NCBI GenBank assembly: GCA_037783415.1
Contig: JAZGTN010000037.1
Span: forward strand, 1,860,001 to 1,924,000
Source of the DNA: Leptasterias polaris
Lineage: Eukaryota; Echinodermata; Asteroidea; Forcipulatida; Asteriidae
Reading direction: 5' to 3'
DNA length: 64,000 nt
Below the pieces are notes generated by a model. That model saw only the letters and a program-made list of their open reading frames with translations, made no database searches and had not been told where the DNA came from. Below, piece after piece: positions 32,224-44,640 of the stretch; within the stretch, counting starts at the first letter, position 1, and each line of letters opens with the position of its first letter. The position numbers and the translations under genes are program-made.

Positions 32224-35200
32224 GTAAGAATAACGTTATGCTTTCATTTTTTTAATGAATTTTCCACTCAATTTGCAGCTCGATAAATATTGAAGCAAAG
32301 CCTTTCACTCCTCTCTGAATTGTCGTTAATTTCTGTCACTTTCTTTTTTTCTGAGCTCTTTGTAAAGCTGCAACAACAGGGAAGGTTGCAGGTCAATGTT
32401 AAACTGGCAAACACTTCGACGAGATAGCCCCGTTAAGTTTAGCATCACCAATTTCCATTATTATTAAAGCATTTTTAATATGTTCGTTATACCAGGTCCC
32501 GTTTCAGGCGCCCTCTGCAACAAGTTTGGTCCTCGAAAAGTGACCATTGTGGGTGGAGTTATAGCAGTAGGGGGCATTATAATGTCCGCAGTCTCCCCCT
32601 CAATAACCATCCTGGTGGTTGCTAATGGCGTTGTAACCGGTAAGTCGGCCATTTTGTCAATCAAGAAACCTCACATTTGAAGGCCATGTCACACGGGGCA
32701 ATTTACAGGCAACCAGTTCCAGGCAATCTCCAATAAGAAAATTCATTCACATTTCAGTTTTCTCATCATTTTCCTGTTGATAGTGAGTTACACCTAGAAC
32801 GATGTATATTGTGCTGCCGAAGTGTTCATTTTGCTTTTATTGCAGTTGTTTGCCTCAAAGTTGCCTGGAACAATATTGCCCTGTGTGACATGGCCTCAAC
32901 ACCAAAAACTGATTTGATATTGGGCTCAAAATATGCATCTCTATCATGAATCCAGTGTAGGTGTGCGGTACATTCGGGCCTTTTCTTTATTTGCTTGTTA
33001 AATTTAATAAAATAGAATCTTTATTCAGCCTTTGAAAAAGACTCTGCCATGGACAAAACGTAAGGCCATAATTACAATTGCAATTACTATTACCATAATT
33101 GCAATTGTAACTTGGGTTGTGTGCAATTTGCAAAAGCAATTGTCTTCTTTAATCGCCACTCTCGTACAACCTTTAAGGTTGCGTCTTATTTGTCGTTTGA
33201 GTTTTAAAAAGAAGCTGATGCGTTAGTTTAACATTTTTATTTGTAGCTTTATTGCTAAAACACTGCAGTTTCACTGCAAAAAATAAATACTCAATTCCTA
33301 AATAAAAATTTAAGTTGTTGGGTGTAGTTTGCCTCGAGTCAGAAACATCATGGAGGAGAACTGTGTTTTGTTATTGCTTGTAAGACAATTTGGTGTCCAA
33401 AAAAGACTGCTATACTATTACAAACTCTCATAAAGTGTCCCGCGACAAATGTGTACAAAGGTTTTTGGGCGGTAAATGTTTATCTCACATTTTGCAATAC
33501 ATGTTGCTTTACAAGAGCGTAAAACGCAAGTTGCATATTACCTTGATCTGCTAGTCGAAGGTCAAGTGTAAGGGGAAAATATCGCTAACAAATGCATTTA
33601 CGGTTTTTATTTAAAGGTGACGCGGTTTTTCCGCAGGTAACTTATCTATATAACCTGCTCTTGAAAAACAGGCTAGAGTAAAAAAATAAATATGTTTAAA
33701 ATAATAAATTGTAACACATGCTGCGTATAAACATAAGTAAAAACACGAACTGAATTGAAATCATGGCTTTTTATAGGCCTAATGTCACATTGTTTTGATT
33801 TTTAATTTAATTGTTTCGAAAAGTGCTTTATCTTCAAGATTATAACAAACAAATTAAGAAAAAAAAGAAGTTATTTGTATATGCACAAACTTTAAAATGT
33901 TGCCTAAAAAACTATATGTAAATAGGGAAGCGTTAAAGGGACATGGCAGCAAAAAAGACTTATCATGACTTATCATAATCATGACTTATATCCCATCAAA
34001 ATTATGACAAGTCATCATTGTGACTTTAATTTTCTTTCTCTCTCAACATCCCCGTGACACTTCCATTTTTAAAAACAACTTCAGTTTTACTTTTCCCTCG
34101 ACAGGGTTTCAATTAATGTTTCAAAACGTTTTTTGAACCCCCTCATACACCAATGGTATATTTCAATTTTCCTTTAAATAAGCACGGTGAGAAATTCGTG
34201 GTAATTTTGTTATTATTATTTTGTTTTATTATTGTAGGGATTTGAAAGAGTTGGTGGGAATTTTTTCTGGAATATTTGGTCGGTATCTATGATTGTCTAC
34301 AGGTAGACGATAAAGTTGGTTTAATTGAAAGATACAGCTCACCCGATTACTCGCCGGAAGACCAATAATTATGTTTTCTATAATTATAAACAAACGAATT
34401 TTGATAAGATGATTCATAAAGTACAAACATACAGTACATTCGCGTACGCAATTCGTACAATGAAGATAAAACAAGTACAAAATGGTTGTACAGTATAGGG
34501 CCTATGTGAGACAATACCAGGTCTTTACAAGAACCTTGATATATAATTATTGTAACTGATGAAAAAATGTGTTCAGTGTCTCAACTGAAAGTTAAACTTT
34601 CCCCCCAAATTGGGAAACAAATACTTAATAATCATGTTTTTACCATCAATTTGGCAAACAAAATCAGACGAAGCATCTTTAGTGGCAATTTTAGTCAATA
34701 TTCAATAACAATTAGCTATAAAGTTAATATACAGGATTGATTTAGCTGACATCAGTCGCAGACAGTGTCTTCTTGTTTTGTGTGCTCAACCATAATTTAT
34801 ATTAAACAATAAACTTATGAAAATGTGGCCTTAATCCGTTCTGTGGGTCGGGAGAAAATAGTGAAAACCATGCATAATTTTCCGGATGTAAACAATGTTC
34901 TTAATTTTGGCTGAAGCCCAAATCAGCTGTAAATTTGTTATTTTTTAGGTTTTTAGATACATTTCTTTTCGAATATGACATCATTTCAGAGGGAAATATT
35001 CCACAGAAATTTGTTTTCGTATGAATTTCATAATCAGTAAGCTTTCAAACTAAACTTAAACAGTTGTGTTTTGTATCCTTCTTACGTTTTGGACTTGATT
35101 TTTATTCCCCAGCTCTAGGTACAAGCATGGCCTTTATTTCGTCCTTCCAAGCCTTGGGGATGTATTTCAAAGACAAGTTTGCCCTGGCTGCTGGTCTGTC

Positions 35201-37426
35201 TTCAGCGGGCATCAGCTTGGGCCAGCTCTTCCTTGCTCCTATGTACACGTGGTTCAATGACCTCTACGGTTGGAGGAATACGTTGATCATTGCAGCCGCC
35301 ATCTGCCTCCACATTCTGGCTGCAGGCGCCCTCATGCGTCCAAACCGTGAAAAACAGACAAAGAAGAAGAAGAAGAAGAAGAAGAAGACGGCAAATGCAT
35401 CTGCTGTTGAGCAAAACCATACTGAATCATCAACCAGTGAAAAGGAAAAAGCAACCATGAACGGAACAGTGTCTCACATGGCAAACGGTTTGGGGATGGA
35501 GCAACCAACTGCACACATGCAAAGTCCGTTGATTCTTGGGGAAGATGACTACATTGGGAGCGGGAAGGGGTTCGCTATGATCATCCCAGAGGAATTCCCG
35601 GATTTCGACGAAGCATCACCGGACGATTTCCCCCAGTTACATAACTCCGCAATGGATCCGTTCATGGTTAACATCAGAGAGGAAGATCTGGATCGGATGA
35701 GCCTCCATGAGTCCGTTTTCTTCTCCAAACCGAAATCTTCTCTGGAGGTCTTGCAAGTGACTTATGCCCGGGTAAAATACTTCCTGTTGGACTCCTACGG
35801 GTTGCGACGTCTAGCCCATAACATGCGCTTTCTTATTCTTCTAGTAATAGCATTCTGTCATGGCTTTGGTAGACTCGGCGTCTTGTACATTATCCCTCGG
35901 GCCGAGTCAGTGGGAGTCGACCCTGAGATCTCGTCTTTCTTGCTATCCATGATAGGTGCGGGGAGTGTCGTCGGTCGAATCAGCTACGGTTGGTTCATCG
36001 ACAAGAAGTACATCACCCCCGAGATGGGCTACTTCTGGATGATGTTGCTGTTCAGCGTGTGCGTAGCCACAATGCCATTCTTCACGACCTTCTTTCCTCT
36101 TGCTGTGCTTGCCGTGTTGATCGGCTTGTCTGCGGGGACGGCTTCCTCCCTCGTCATGGTCATAGTGCGGCTCCTCGTGCAGGTATCGGATGGTGCGGGG
36201 GCATTAGGTTTGCTGTTGCTATTCTGGGGAGTTGGAGACATTGTCGGCACTTTAGCAGGGGGTAAGTCTACTCCGTCATTAACCATTGTAACCTTGGTTA
36301 CGTTTTCCACTGAGCTGAACAACCATACCAAACTAATCACGACCAACAAAAGGTGCCATTTATATGTCAACCAAATAAAATCAGAATAGCTCTTTCCACT
36401 CGTTTTGTAAATAAAAATATTAACTTTTCGTTTCGATTTACCATTTGCGATCCAGGTGTTATTTACGACTTAACTCGTAGCTATGACATCGGCTTCTACG
36501 CCGGCGGGGTAGTGCTTCTGATAGCATCTGTTCTCGGCACGGTCATCTATATTCTCCAGAAGCGCAAGCAGAGACGTGCACTCCCCTCAGCCAAGTTTTA
36601 TTCCGTCTTGCCGGAACCAGAAGAAAAGACGAACGACGAATATGATTTCCCAATAGTTGGGAATGTCGGTAAACTGAATCCAATGTACGTGTCGACTGAT
36701 GATGAGATCTTGACCGGGGATGAGATCTTGCAAGACGACAGAATCCAACCCGCTGTCGACAAGAAGAAGAAGAAGAGAAAGAAGTACTTCCACAGACCCA
36801 AGTTTGGGCATAAGGCTAAAGCTGGAGAAATGGGGGGCATCGAGAATCCCATGACCATCACACATGGATCTGTCGACATAACTGACGGTCAAGAGTTTAG
36901 AGTTGAAATGGAAGACCTGGAAGATTCTTACAACGAAGACGTGGAATACTATTACACCTCTGAGGAGGACGACGGTTTCGAAAACCCTGCTTTTGTGATC
37001 GACGAGTCGTTATTTGTGATGGCTCTGTCAGAAGAGTACAACGTCACCAACGCAGATGTCATCGACCGTAGTGATGACGCGAGCAGCCAATCGTCATCAT
37101 CGTCGTCCGACGTCATACTTGGATCGACATCCAGTTTCGGACAGGAGGCCATGGGAAAAGGGTTTGAAAATCCCATTTTTGATGTTGCAGAGCAGGAGCC
37201 CAATTTATCTCAGGATGGTTCGTTAGACATCGGTATAATCTTCGATCTCGACAGTGGATTTGAGAATCCGGGCTTTGATGTCGATCCAACTGGTTTTGAC
37301 GACGATCCAACTGAACCACCCGACTTCCTGTGTCCAACCCCGGAGGACATCGACAGCTGTGACGACACGAAGACTGTTTCTCAAGATCCTGCATCGCAAG
37401 AAGGCAACTCTCGCGATGAAGTCTAA
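31935..37426 (+). CDS. monocarboxylate transporter (SLC16-like), copy A, complete
   Basis: Exons 31935-32223, 32496-32639, 35113-36261 and 36456-37426 give 850 codons with all introns in phase 1. The product is a 12-span major facilitator protein of the SLC16 type, which as a family moves lactate, pyruvate or related molecules across the plasma membrane. Span 1 has the DSGWSWVV family motif near residue 48. The cytoplasmic loop between spans 6 and 7 (about residues 222-380) is long and has a run of ten or more Lys from residue 228, encoded by AAG repeats. Span 7 begins near residue 383 and span 12 near 536. The tail of about 290 residues is acidic, with GFENPxF motifs near 701, 763 and 795 and related NP motifs near 656. 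The substrate cannot be told from sequence. Confidence 0.9.
32496..32639 (+). CDS. transporter copy A, exon 2
   Basis: A 144-base exon, phase 1-1. It encodes GALCNKFGPRKVTIVGG, the conserved loop after span 2 of this family. The same exon length and phase occur in the two other copies in the window. Confidence 0.9.
32682..32895. mobile_element. MITE in copy A intron 2
   Basis: The ends are inverted: GGCCATGTCACACGGGGCAA against TTGCCCTGTGTGACATGGCC. It is absent from the matching place in copy B. A relative is at about 61013-61203. Confidence 0.75.
34985..35050. repeat. single unit of the 61-bp minisatellite family
   Basis: It matches the unit at 27317-28185 (CAGAGGGAAATATT..., GTATGAATTTCATAATCAGTAAGCTTTC) with scattered changes, about 6 kb from the array and in another gene. 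Confidence 0.6.
35113..36261 (+). CDS. transporter copy A, exon 3
   Basis: The large core exon, phase 1-1. It covers spans 4 to 11 with GTSMAFISSFQALGMYF, the Lys-rich loop, and GRISYGWFIDKK. The AAG run near 35361 is a coding microsatellite. Confidence 0.9.
36456..37426 (+). CDS. transporter copy A, exon 4 and stop
   Basis: It starts in phase 1 and ends at TAA 37424-37426. It encodes the last span (FYAGGVVLLIASVLGTVIYI), a basic KRKQRR stop-transfer stretch, a Lys-rich patch, and the acidic tail with GFENP motifs. Confidence 0.9.
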
Positions 37427-39225
37427 ATCAATTCTTTTAAACAGCGACTTGATCAAAACATTATAGGCTCCAACCTCAAGATTTTGCCGTTGACGGCGTG
37501 CGTCAAAATGACAATATTGTGTTAACGTCTTGCGGGGATGTTAATTTTGTTATACGTCCTTGCTGCAACAAAGTGGCTGTACAAAACGGAGCTCCCACAT
37601 ATGACGTAACATGAGTGATGACGTATCAGGGTTTTTCACGAATCTTTCTGAAAACCACCGGAGAAGGTTATTCAAAATGATTGACTTTACACAATTAAAA
37701 ACTGTTAAATCTAGTGTGAACTCAATTTCCGTATTGCTTGAAAACATTTCAAATGCATTTCAGCAAAGATCACTTGTTGCCGCTTTTGTTCAAGTAGGTC
37801 TTTAAGACAGACCAGAACACACTTCTCAAAAAGTCTACAACTTTCGGGGGGGGGGGGGGGGGGGTGACACAAACCTGTAACAACCTTCACTATAGACCAT
37901 GTTACCTTCGTTTACAGAAAAGGTGACCTTGTACATTCTAATGCATTTCCTGACTGGCAATATATTACACAGGCCATATGGGAAAATTTAAATTTTGTGT
38001 TATAATTTTCACATAAATTCAAGAGTTACAAAAGAAACAGCTGTACAGCTTTTGAGATGTCCCCCTTTCTTCATATCAAAAGTTGAGAAAAATCAGACAG
38101 TGCAATCTCCATAAAACAGAAGATTTATTGTATTCTTCCATTGAGCTGCGTACAAACTGTTCCTGCAGGAAGACCAGACTCTGTGGCTCTTTTGTAAACA
38201 TGTCATGTCACAGGTCACATGGTCTATAAAAGAACTATAATTTAACTTTGTAGTATCAGTTAATCACCGTGTGGACAGCGGTAAATAAGGGACAAGGGGA
38301 ATTTAACATTACTATATACGTCTAAGGATTTGAGACTTTGCATGGTGAGAATACAATCAAGTAAGGATTGCAGACACACCTGTAAATATTAAAACTCACT
38401 GTACGAGCTGTGGTGGTTCTGAGAAGAACCAGTGGTTCTAATCGATATACCTAATCGATATATTGCACATACTTTACGTTATCTCTAATGAAAAATGTAA
38501 ACTGGATTTCAGTTGGGATGGGGGTAGGGGTATTTGGGTTGTGTGTGTGTTTTATTTTTCAACTTTCAACTTATTAATCGCTAAATGTCTCAAAACTGTT
38601 TTACTTTTTTTTTCATATACAACATTGCAAAAGTTTGTTATTAACAGTAACATACCCAGGAGTTTTTCTATACAGCAATTGCCTACACATTGAAGAGGTC
38701 TGCAAAATATATTTAGTGTAAATAATGTATTAAAGTTTAAAGCAGAGAAATTCTCTAAACATATTGCTCTTTTCTCGGAAAATGTCATATTTTAAACAAA
38801 ACGAGGTGGTGCTTTGTTTTAGTTCAGATGTCATTCGTACTGTGTGTTTTTATTTTGAGTTTATTGTACTCTGTATCTATGTACTTTTTACATGTGACCC
38901 CAAGGGCCTCCAGGGGGAATAGCTCTGTGATAACTAACGGGGCTACCCTGGTTAAACTAGGCGGACAAAATAAATAAATAAATATTCTTTTTGTTATACT
39001 ACACATTACCATTTGTATGTACCTTTAAAAACACACAACACAATAGCCATAAATTAAAAACCATTGTTTACCGTCTGCTTTTTTGCGATTAAGTCATGAC
39101 TGGTGGGTCGGCCAAAGGCCACAATTTTTGCATGAAAAGTTAATGCATTTTATTCGTACCTCGATAATTATTGACTTATTGATAAAAAGGGTAATGACCT
39201 CAGCATTATGAAAAACATGTCTGTT
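37427..39225. other. 3' untranslated and intergenic part of duplication unit A
   Basis: No gene is seen. It has a poly-G tract at about 37846 and a repeat fragment at 38090-38230 related to the centre of the foldback element (shared TTTGTAAACA and CCTGCAGGAAG blocks). The part from about 38640 is homologous to 44045-44630. Confidence 0.6.
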
Positions 39226-40551
39226 TACCAATAGTAAAATGTAATCTTGAATATAGATGAAGAGTCTGGCAGAATTGATTTGATTTAATGAATTAATTTA
39301 TTCATTTTAATTATTTGTGGGGTTTTTTTCATTTGTTTTATGTTTCTTAATTTGCTTCATTTTTTTTATTGTTTTATTGTGTTCAATGGACACACTATAG
39401 TGTGACCAATTATGTAGGATCAATCATTAATAATATATCAAATAGGGGGAACAAAATAATTGAGGGCTAATACTCTAATCATGTAGGTTCTTACACACAC
39501 ATAGGCTATGCCTTTGTGCAATATTGATAAAGGGGTTAAGATGAGGACTGGCCTAGCTCCAATAAGACGTATTGGTCAGATCTTAGCGAGAAACACCATC
39601 TCAGTGAATCGAGTCAATATAAAATAACTCGACCTGGCAAGTTAAATCTCGTTCTCTTTTAGTAATTTTGTGTGTGTTAAATTTTGTTTCCCTGTACATT
39701 TTCCTTTGGTTCCCCGATAGTTAACCTCTAATGTCAACCTCGTTCCCAGTGGTGTACAATCTCGCCGGGCGCCATGTTGTTAGAGACGGTACGCGGAGTT
39801 AGCGTGCGTTACGGCGCGCTGCCCATGGTAGCGAGGCTGCTCTAATGTGGCTTTGATATTGTGTCATCACATTTTTTATGTTTTAACATTGAAAGTGGGT
39901 GCTCTTTTGGTTTTATATTCGTTTTGGGGCAATCTCTAAGCTTTCATTTGCTTTGAACAAGAATAATAATAGTAATGGCTTCTTATTAGCGCACAATTTC
40001 GTCACACGATGGCGGTTCTGATTGTTTTTTTGTTTTTTTTTGTCTTATTCTTCTTCGAGGCTCGAATTAATGAGTAATAAGGGGTACTGCATGGAGGTCC
40101 GTTCTACAAAAAGTGATTCCAACATAACATCAGTGATAGATGCTCCTTACATTCAGTTTAACCGCGGCCATTAAAACTACTTGTAACATGATCTCTCGTT
40201 CAAAGTTTGAAGTTTTAAGTGCTGATAAACAATGGGTAGCGTTCGGTGGGTACAAATACTTAATAATATAATACAATGTTATAATGCAGACGACTACAAC
40301 CAAACTGGTTCTGGCCAGTTGTGCTCAAAATAAAACTAAAACAAACAATGCAACATCATTAATGTTGGTTAATTTAGACCAATGTAGTCAGCCACTTCAA
40401 GCTGTAGACACAATGTTCACATGCTCAGTCCCCATTTCGAGTGGTGAACAGTTTTTCAGCTATTCTGTGTACTTCTACGTCCATGGGTACCAACTATTCC
40501 TATTCTATACTTGAAAACTAAAAAAGATACAAAAGCCCTCACCTTAGAACA

Positions 40552-41247
40552 ATGAAGGCAGCTACCGAATCTGACGATCCACAAAGTTATTCAGGAAAAG
40601 CTCAGCTGTGAACGATGCAAAAGAGAAGAGAAGAGGGGCCCGAGATGGACGCGGGGTGGTCTTGGGTGGTGCTGGCCGGCGCAATCGTGGTCAATTTCAC
40701 CGCTTACGGTTTTGTTTACTCCCTCGGTGTTTTCTTCAATATCTGGATGGAGTATTTTGAGGTCACTGCGGCGAGTACCAGCTGGGTCATCTCGGTTGGA
40801 TCTCTCCTCAGGGGAGTTTTGAGTAAGAGTAACATTATGCTTTCATTTCGTACAGTTTTAAAATGAATTTCCCACTCAATTTGCAGCTCGATAAATATTG
40901 AAGAAAAGCCTTTCACTCCTCTCTGAATTGTCGTTCATTTCTGTCACTTTCTTTTTTTCTGAGCTCTTAGTAAAGCTACTACAACAGGGAAGGTTGCAGG
41001 TCAATGTTGAACTGGCAAACACGTCGACGAGATAGCCCCGTTAAGTTTAGCATCACCGATTTCCATTATTATTGAAGCATTTTTAACATGTTCGTTGTAC
41101 CAGGTCCCGTTTCAGGCGCCCTCTGCAACAAGTTTGGTCCTCGAAAAGTGACCATTGTGGTTGGAGTTATAGCAGTAGTGGGCACTATTATGTCCGCAGT
41201 CGCCCCTTCAATAACTTTCCTGGTGGTGGCTAATGGCGTTGTAATCG
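40552..41247 (+). pseudogene. monocarboxylate transporter copy B, truncated
   Basis: Only exons 1 (40552-40822) and 2 (41104-41247) remain, with splice sites kept and exon 2 the same length as in copy A. The ATG matching copy A runs into a TGA after 19 codons because of a deletion. A second ATG at 40615 restores the frame used by span 1 (DAGWSWVVLAGA). Exons 3 and 4 are absent from the duplicated unit, so no full transporter can be made. The coding changes against copy A are few, so the duplication looks recent. Confidence 0.8.
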
Positions 41248-41306
41248 GTAAGTCCGCCATTTTGTCAATCCAGGGACCTCAAATTTAACACCGAAAGCTG
41301 ATATGG

Positions 41307-41455
41307 GCCCTTTTCCAAACCTCGGCTTGGGCTCCGTCTCCGGCTTGGGCTCCGTTATAGATTGTTGCTACAGCGTGTATTTGCACGCGGTGGTTCGAAC
41401 ATCAGACGGAGCCTGGAGCCGGAGCCGGAGCCGAAGCCGGGGTTTGGAAAAGGGC
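41307..41455. mobile_element. hairpin MITE in copy B intron 2
   Basis: The ends are inverted: GCCCTTTTCCAAACC against GGTTTGGAAAAGGGC. The flanks show a GATATGGGC/GATATTGGGC-like duplication. The copy A intron lacks it at the same place, which gives the empty site. Confidence 0.75.
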
Positions 41456-44400
41456 GTTGATATTGGGCGCAAAGTATGCAGCTCTATCATGAATTACCTG
41501 TTTATTTTGTAAAGTAAAATCAAATTTGTATTCAGCCTTTGAGAGAGACTATGCCAGGGACAAAACGTAAGGCCATCATTACTTATTGCAATTGTAATTT
41601 GGGTTGGTAAGCAAATTGCAACAGCAATTGTCTTCTTCTTCAATTGCCACTCTCGTATAAGTTTGAAATATTCATTTGTAGCTTTATTCACTGCAGGTCC
41701 TCCACTGCAAAAAAAGATACTCAATTGCTTAATAATAATTTTTGTTTTTGTAAACTGAATTTTTGGTTGCTTGCCTTGAATCAGAAACATCATGGAGGAG
41801 AAATGTGTTTTGTTATTGTCTTGTTAAGACAATTTTGGTGTCTAAAAAAGACCGTTATCCTAGGTTTTCACGGCCATTGTTTCAGCAAAAATACATTCAA
41901 TTTCATTAACACTCATTCATTTCTTCTATTCGTTTATTTTATAACCGAAGTTGTTTTCTTTAACCTTCAATGTTCTGACGTGCTATAGGCATCTAAACAT
42001 GTGAGTTTGGCTGTGATTGCACTTATAAATTAATTCTCCTCAAAATCATTGTTGCCTTTATAAACTCCCGCGACAATTGTGTACAAAGGAATTTTTTGTG
42101 GTAAATGTTTATCTCACATTTTGCAATACATGTTGCTTTACAAGAGCGTAGAACGCAAGTTGCATATTAATTTGATCTGATAGTCGAAGGTCAAGTGTAA
42201 GGAAAAACGGCAGATATAACTGTGTGGTTTTTTTTACCAGCTAACAAAATGCATTTTCGTTTTTTTAATTAAGAGTGACGCAGAATTCCCACAGGAAGCT
42301 TAACTATTTAACCCGCTTTCGAAAAACTAGCTAAAGTAAATGGTATATAACTATAAGTATATTATTTATGTATTTGTTATTCCCGTAATTCTCTGTAATT
42401 GCTATGTAATAGCAGTATTCTATGTGCACTTCTTTTAATGTGGACCATTGATGGGTCAATGTTTTTTGTTTGTGTATAAATGATGCTGTATAGCTTCAAA
42501 GCAATATAAAAAATAAAAAATATAAAATATTAATAATAATAAATTGTTACACATGCTGCGTTATAAACATTAAGTAAAAACACAAACCTAATTGAATTTA
42601 CGACTTTTTTATGTCACAATCTTTGGATTTTTTTAAAATTGTGTTTCGAAAAGTGCTTTAATTTCAAGATTAAAAAAATGTATTCGAAGAAAAATTAAAT
42701 GTTACACTTCGCTAAAACTTTAAAATGTTGTTTAAAAACTAGGTAAGCCTATTTAGGGAAGCGTTAAAGGGACTTGGAAACAAACAAACAAAAATTATAA
42801 TTGCGACTTATATTTCATATTTTGCTGAGTACAAGTCTTAACTATGACTAATATCTCAAAATTATGATTCAGCATGAGTCGAAATGATGACTTATGACGT
42901 TAAAGTCTAAAATTTAAGATACGTAATTCATAATTATATGACTTTTAATAAGTTATGACAAGTCATGACTTTAATTTAACACTTCCATATAGGTGTACAC
43001 CGCGTTTTTCAAAAACAACTTCAGTTTTACTCAAATAATGTTTCAAAACGTTTGTTGAACCCCCTCATACACCAATGGTGTATTTCAATTATTCAAGCTG
43101 GGTGAGAGATTCGTGGTAATTAGCTGTTCCGACCTTCCAGTCGGAACAGCTATTGTAATCGTCGAGATTTTTACTTTAGCACACTTGGTTTTTTCCTAGG
43201 GATTCAGCAAAATCCCATTGGCTTAACTACAGTAATTTTTCTGACCGCCATATCTCATTTTTTGGAAAATAAAACACCACTTGACTTAGTTTTTTAAATG
43301 TTGCTAGATTAAAATGTCTACACTTAAATAACCACGTTTAAACGAGGTGAATATTTAATTAGCTAATATTGTTCCAATCATATCTCAAGTATACATCCGA
43401 ACCTCAAACTTTTTTCACTTATGGACTTGTCTTGTATTGTAGATGTGCCTGCTGGCCTAACATTCTCCGTCACGTCATCATGACGTCACTTTTTCGCGCC
43501 TTTTCTATCTGTTTACAAAAGACATGGAGCTAAAAGGCGCTCAAAGTGTAAATGTTTTGGTGGTGAAAAACACAATATTTTCAAAATAAGTTAATTGTTA
43601 GTTTCCTAATATACATAAATTGTTTTTAAAATGTAAATGCTTTTTATAAGAGATATTCCAGGCCAGTAAAAGTAATCAAAGTACCACTATAATTAACAAT
43701 TAATTAGTAAATCTTGGCACCGTGGCTAAAACGTAGTGCTTCATTGAACTCATCCAGTCACCTTAGCGTTAAAGAATAATCTTTTGTATATTTTTCAAAC
43801 TTGTGTACTACAGTGTGGATCCTTATGAGACCAGGACTTACTCAAGTCTAGGAATTTACCGTGAAAAGCGTAGCCTTTATTTTCGTTAAAAGCCACAACG
43901 TAATGGGAAGAACGCTGCATTGTTTGTACAATCATCTGCGCTGTGTGAAATTGGAACTGACGAAACTAAAATTTTATTCAAATCCTTCTTTTATCTAATT
44001 TTTCTGCAGATCTGATAAAGAGTTCAAACGTTGACAGAAAGTATATAACATTTCAAAAGTTTTTATTAACACTAACAGTATAACATACCCAGAAGTTTTT
44101 CTATAGCGTATTTACCTACACATTGTGGAGGTCTGAAAAATGCGTTTAGTGTAAATAAAGTATTACAGTTTAAAGCAGAGAAATTCTCGGAAAATGTCAT
44201 ATTTTAAACAAAACGAGGTTGTGCTTTGTTTTAGTTCAGATGTCATTCGTACTGTTTATTTTTAGTTTATTGTACTCTGTAATTAATGTACTATTTACAT
44301 GTCATCCCAAGGTTCCCAGGGAGTATAGCTCTGTGATAACTATTAATGGGGCTACCCTGGTTAAACAAGACGAAACAAATAAATAAATAAATATTATTTT

Positions 44401-44640
44401 TGTAATGTTACTCATTACCATTTTTATGTACCTCTAACAGATAGATAGATACAAACACACAACACAGTAGCCATACATTAAAAACCATTGTTTACCGTCT
44501 GCGTTATAACAGGTGGGTCGGCCAAAGGCCACAATGTGTGTGAAAAGTTAATGCATTTTATTCGTACCTCGATAATTATTGACTTAATTGATAAAAAGGG
44601 TAATGACTTTTGTAGTATGAAAAACATGCTTCTTTAGAAA

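Larger units (their letters stand above)
30776..44640. repeat. tandem segmental duplication carrying transporter copies A and B
   Basis: Unit A is about 30776-39225 and unit B about 39226-44640. Both start with the same ATAAAATGTAATCTTGAATAT segment, and both share the promoter-side sequence, exons 1 and 2, and introns. Unit B lacks the stretch matching about 34210-38640, which includes exons 3 and 4. In its place are about 0.9 kb of unrelated sequence (43134-44040) starting with the palindrome AGCTGTTCCGAC...GTCGGAACAGCT. Confidence 0.85.
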
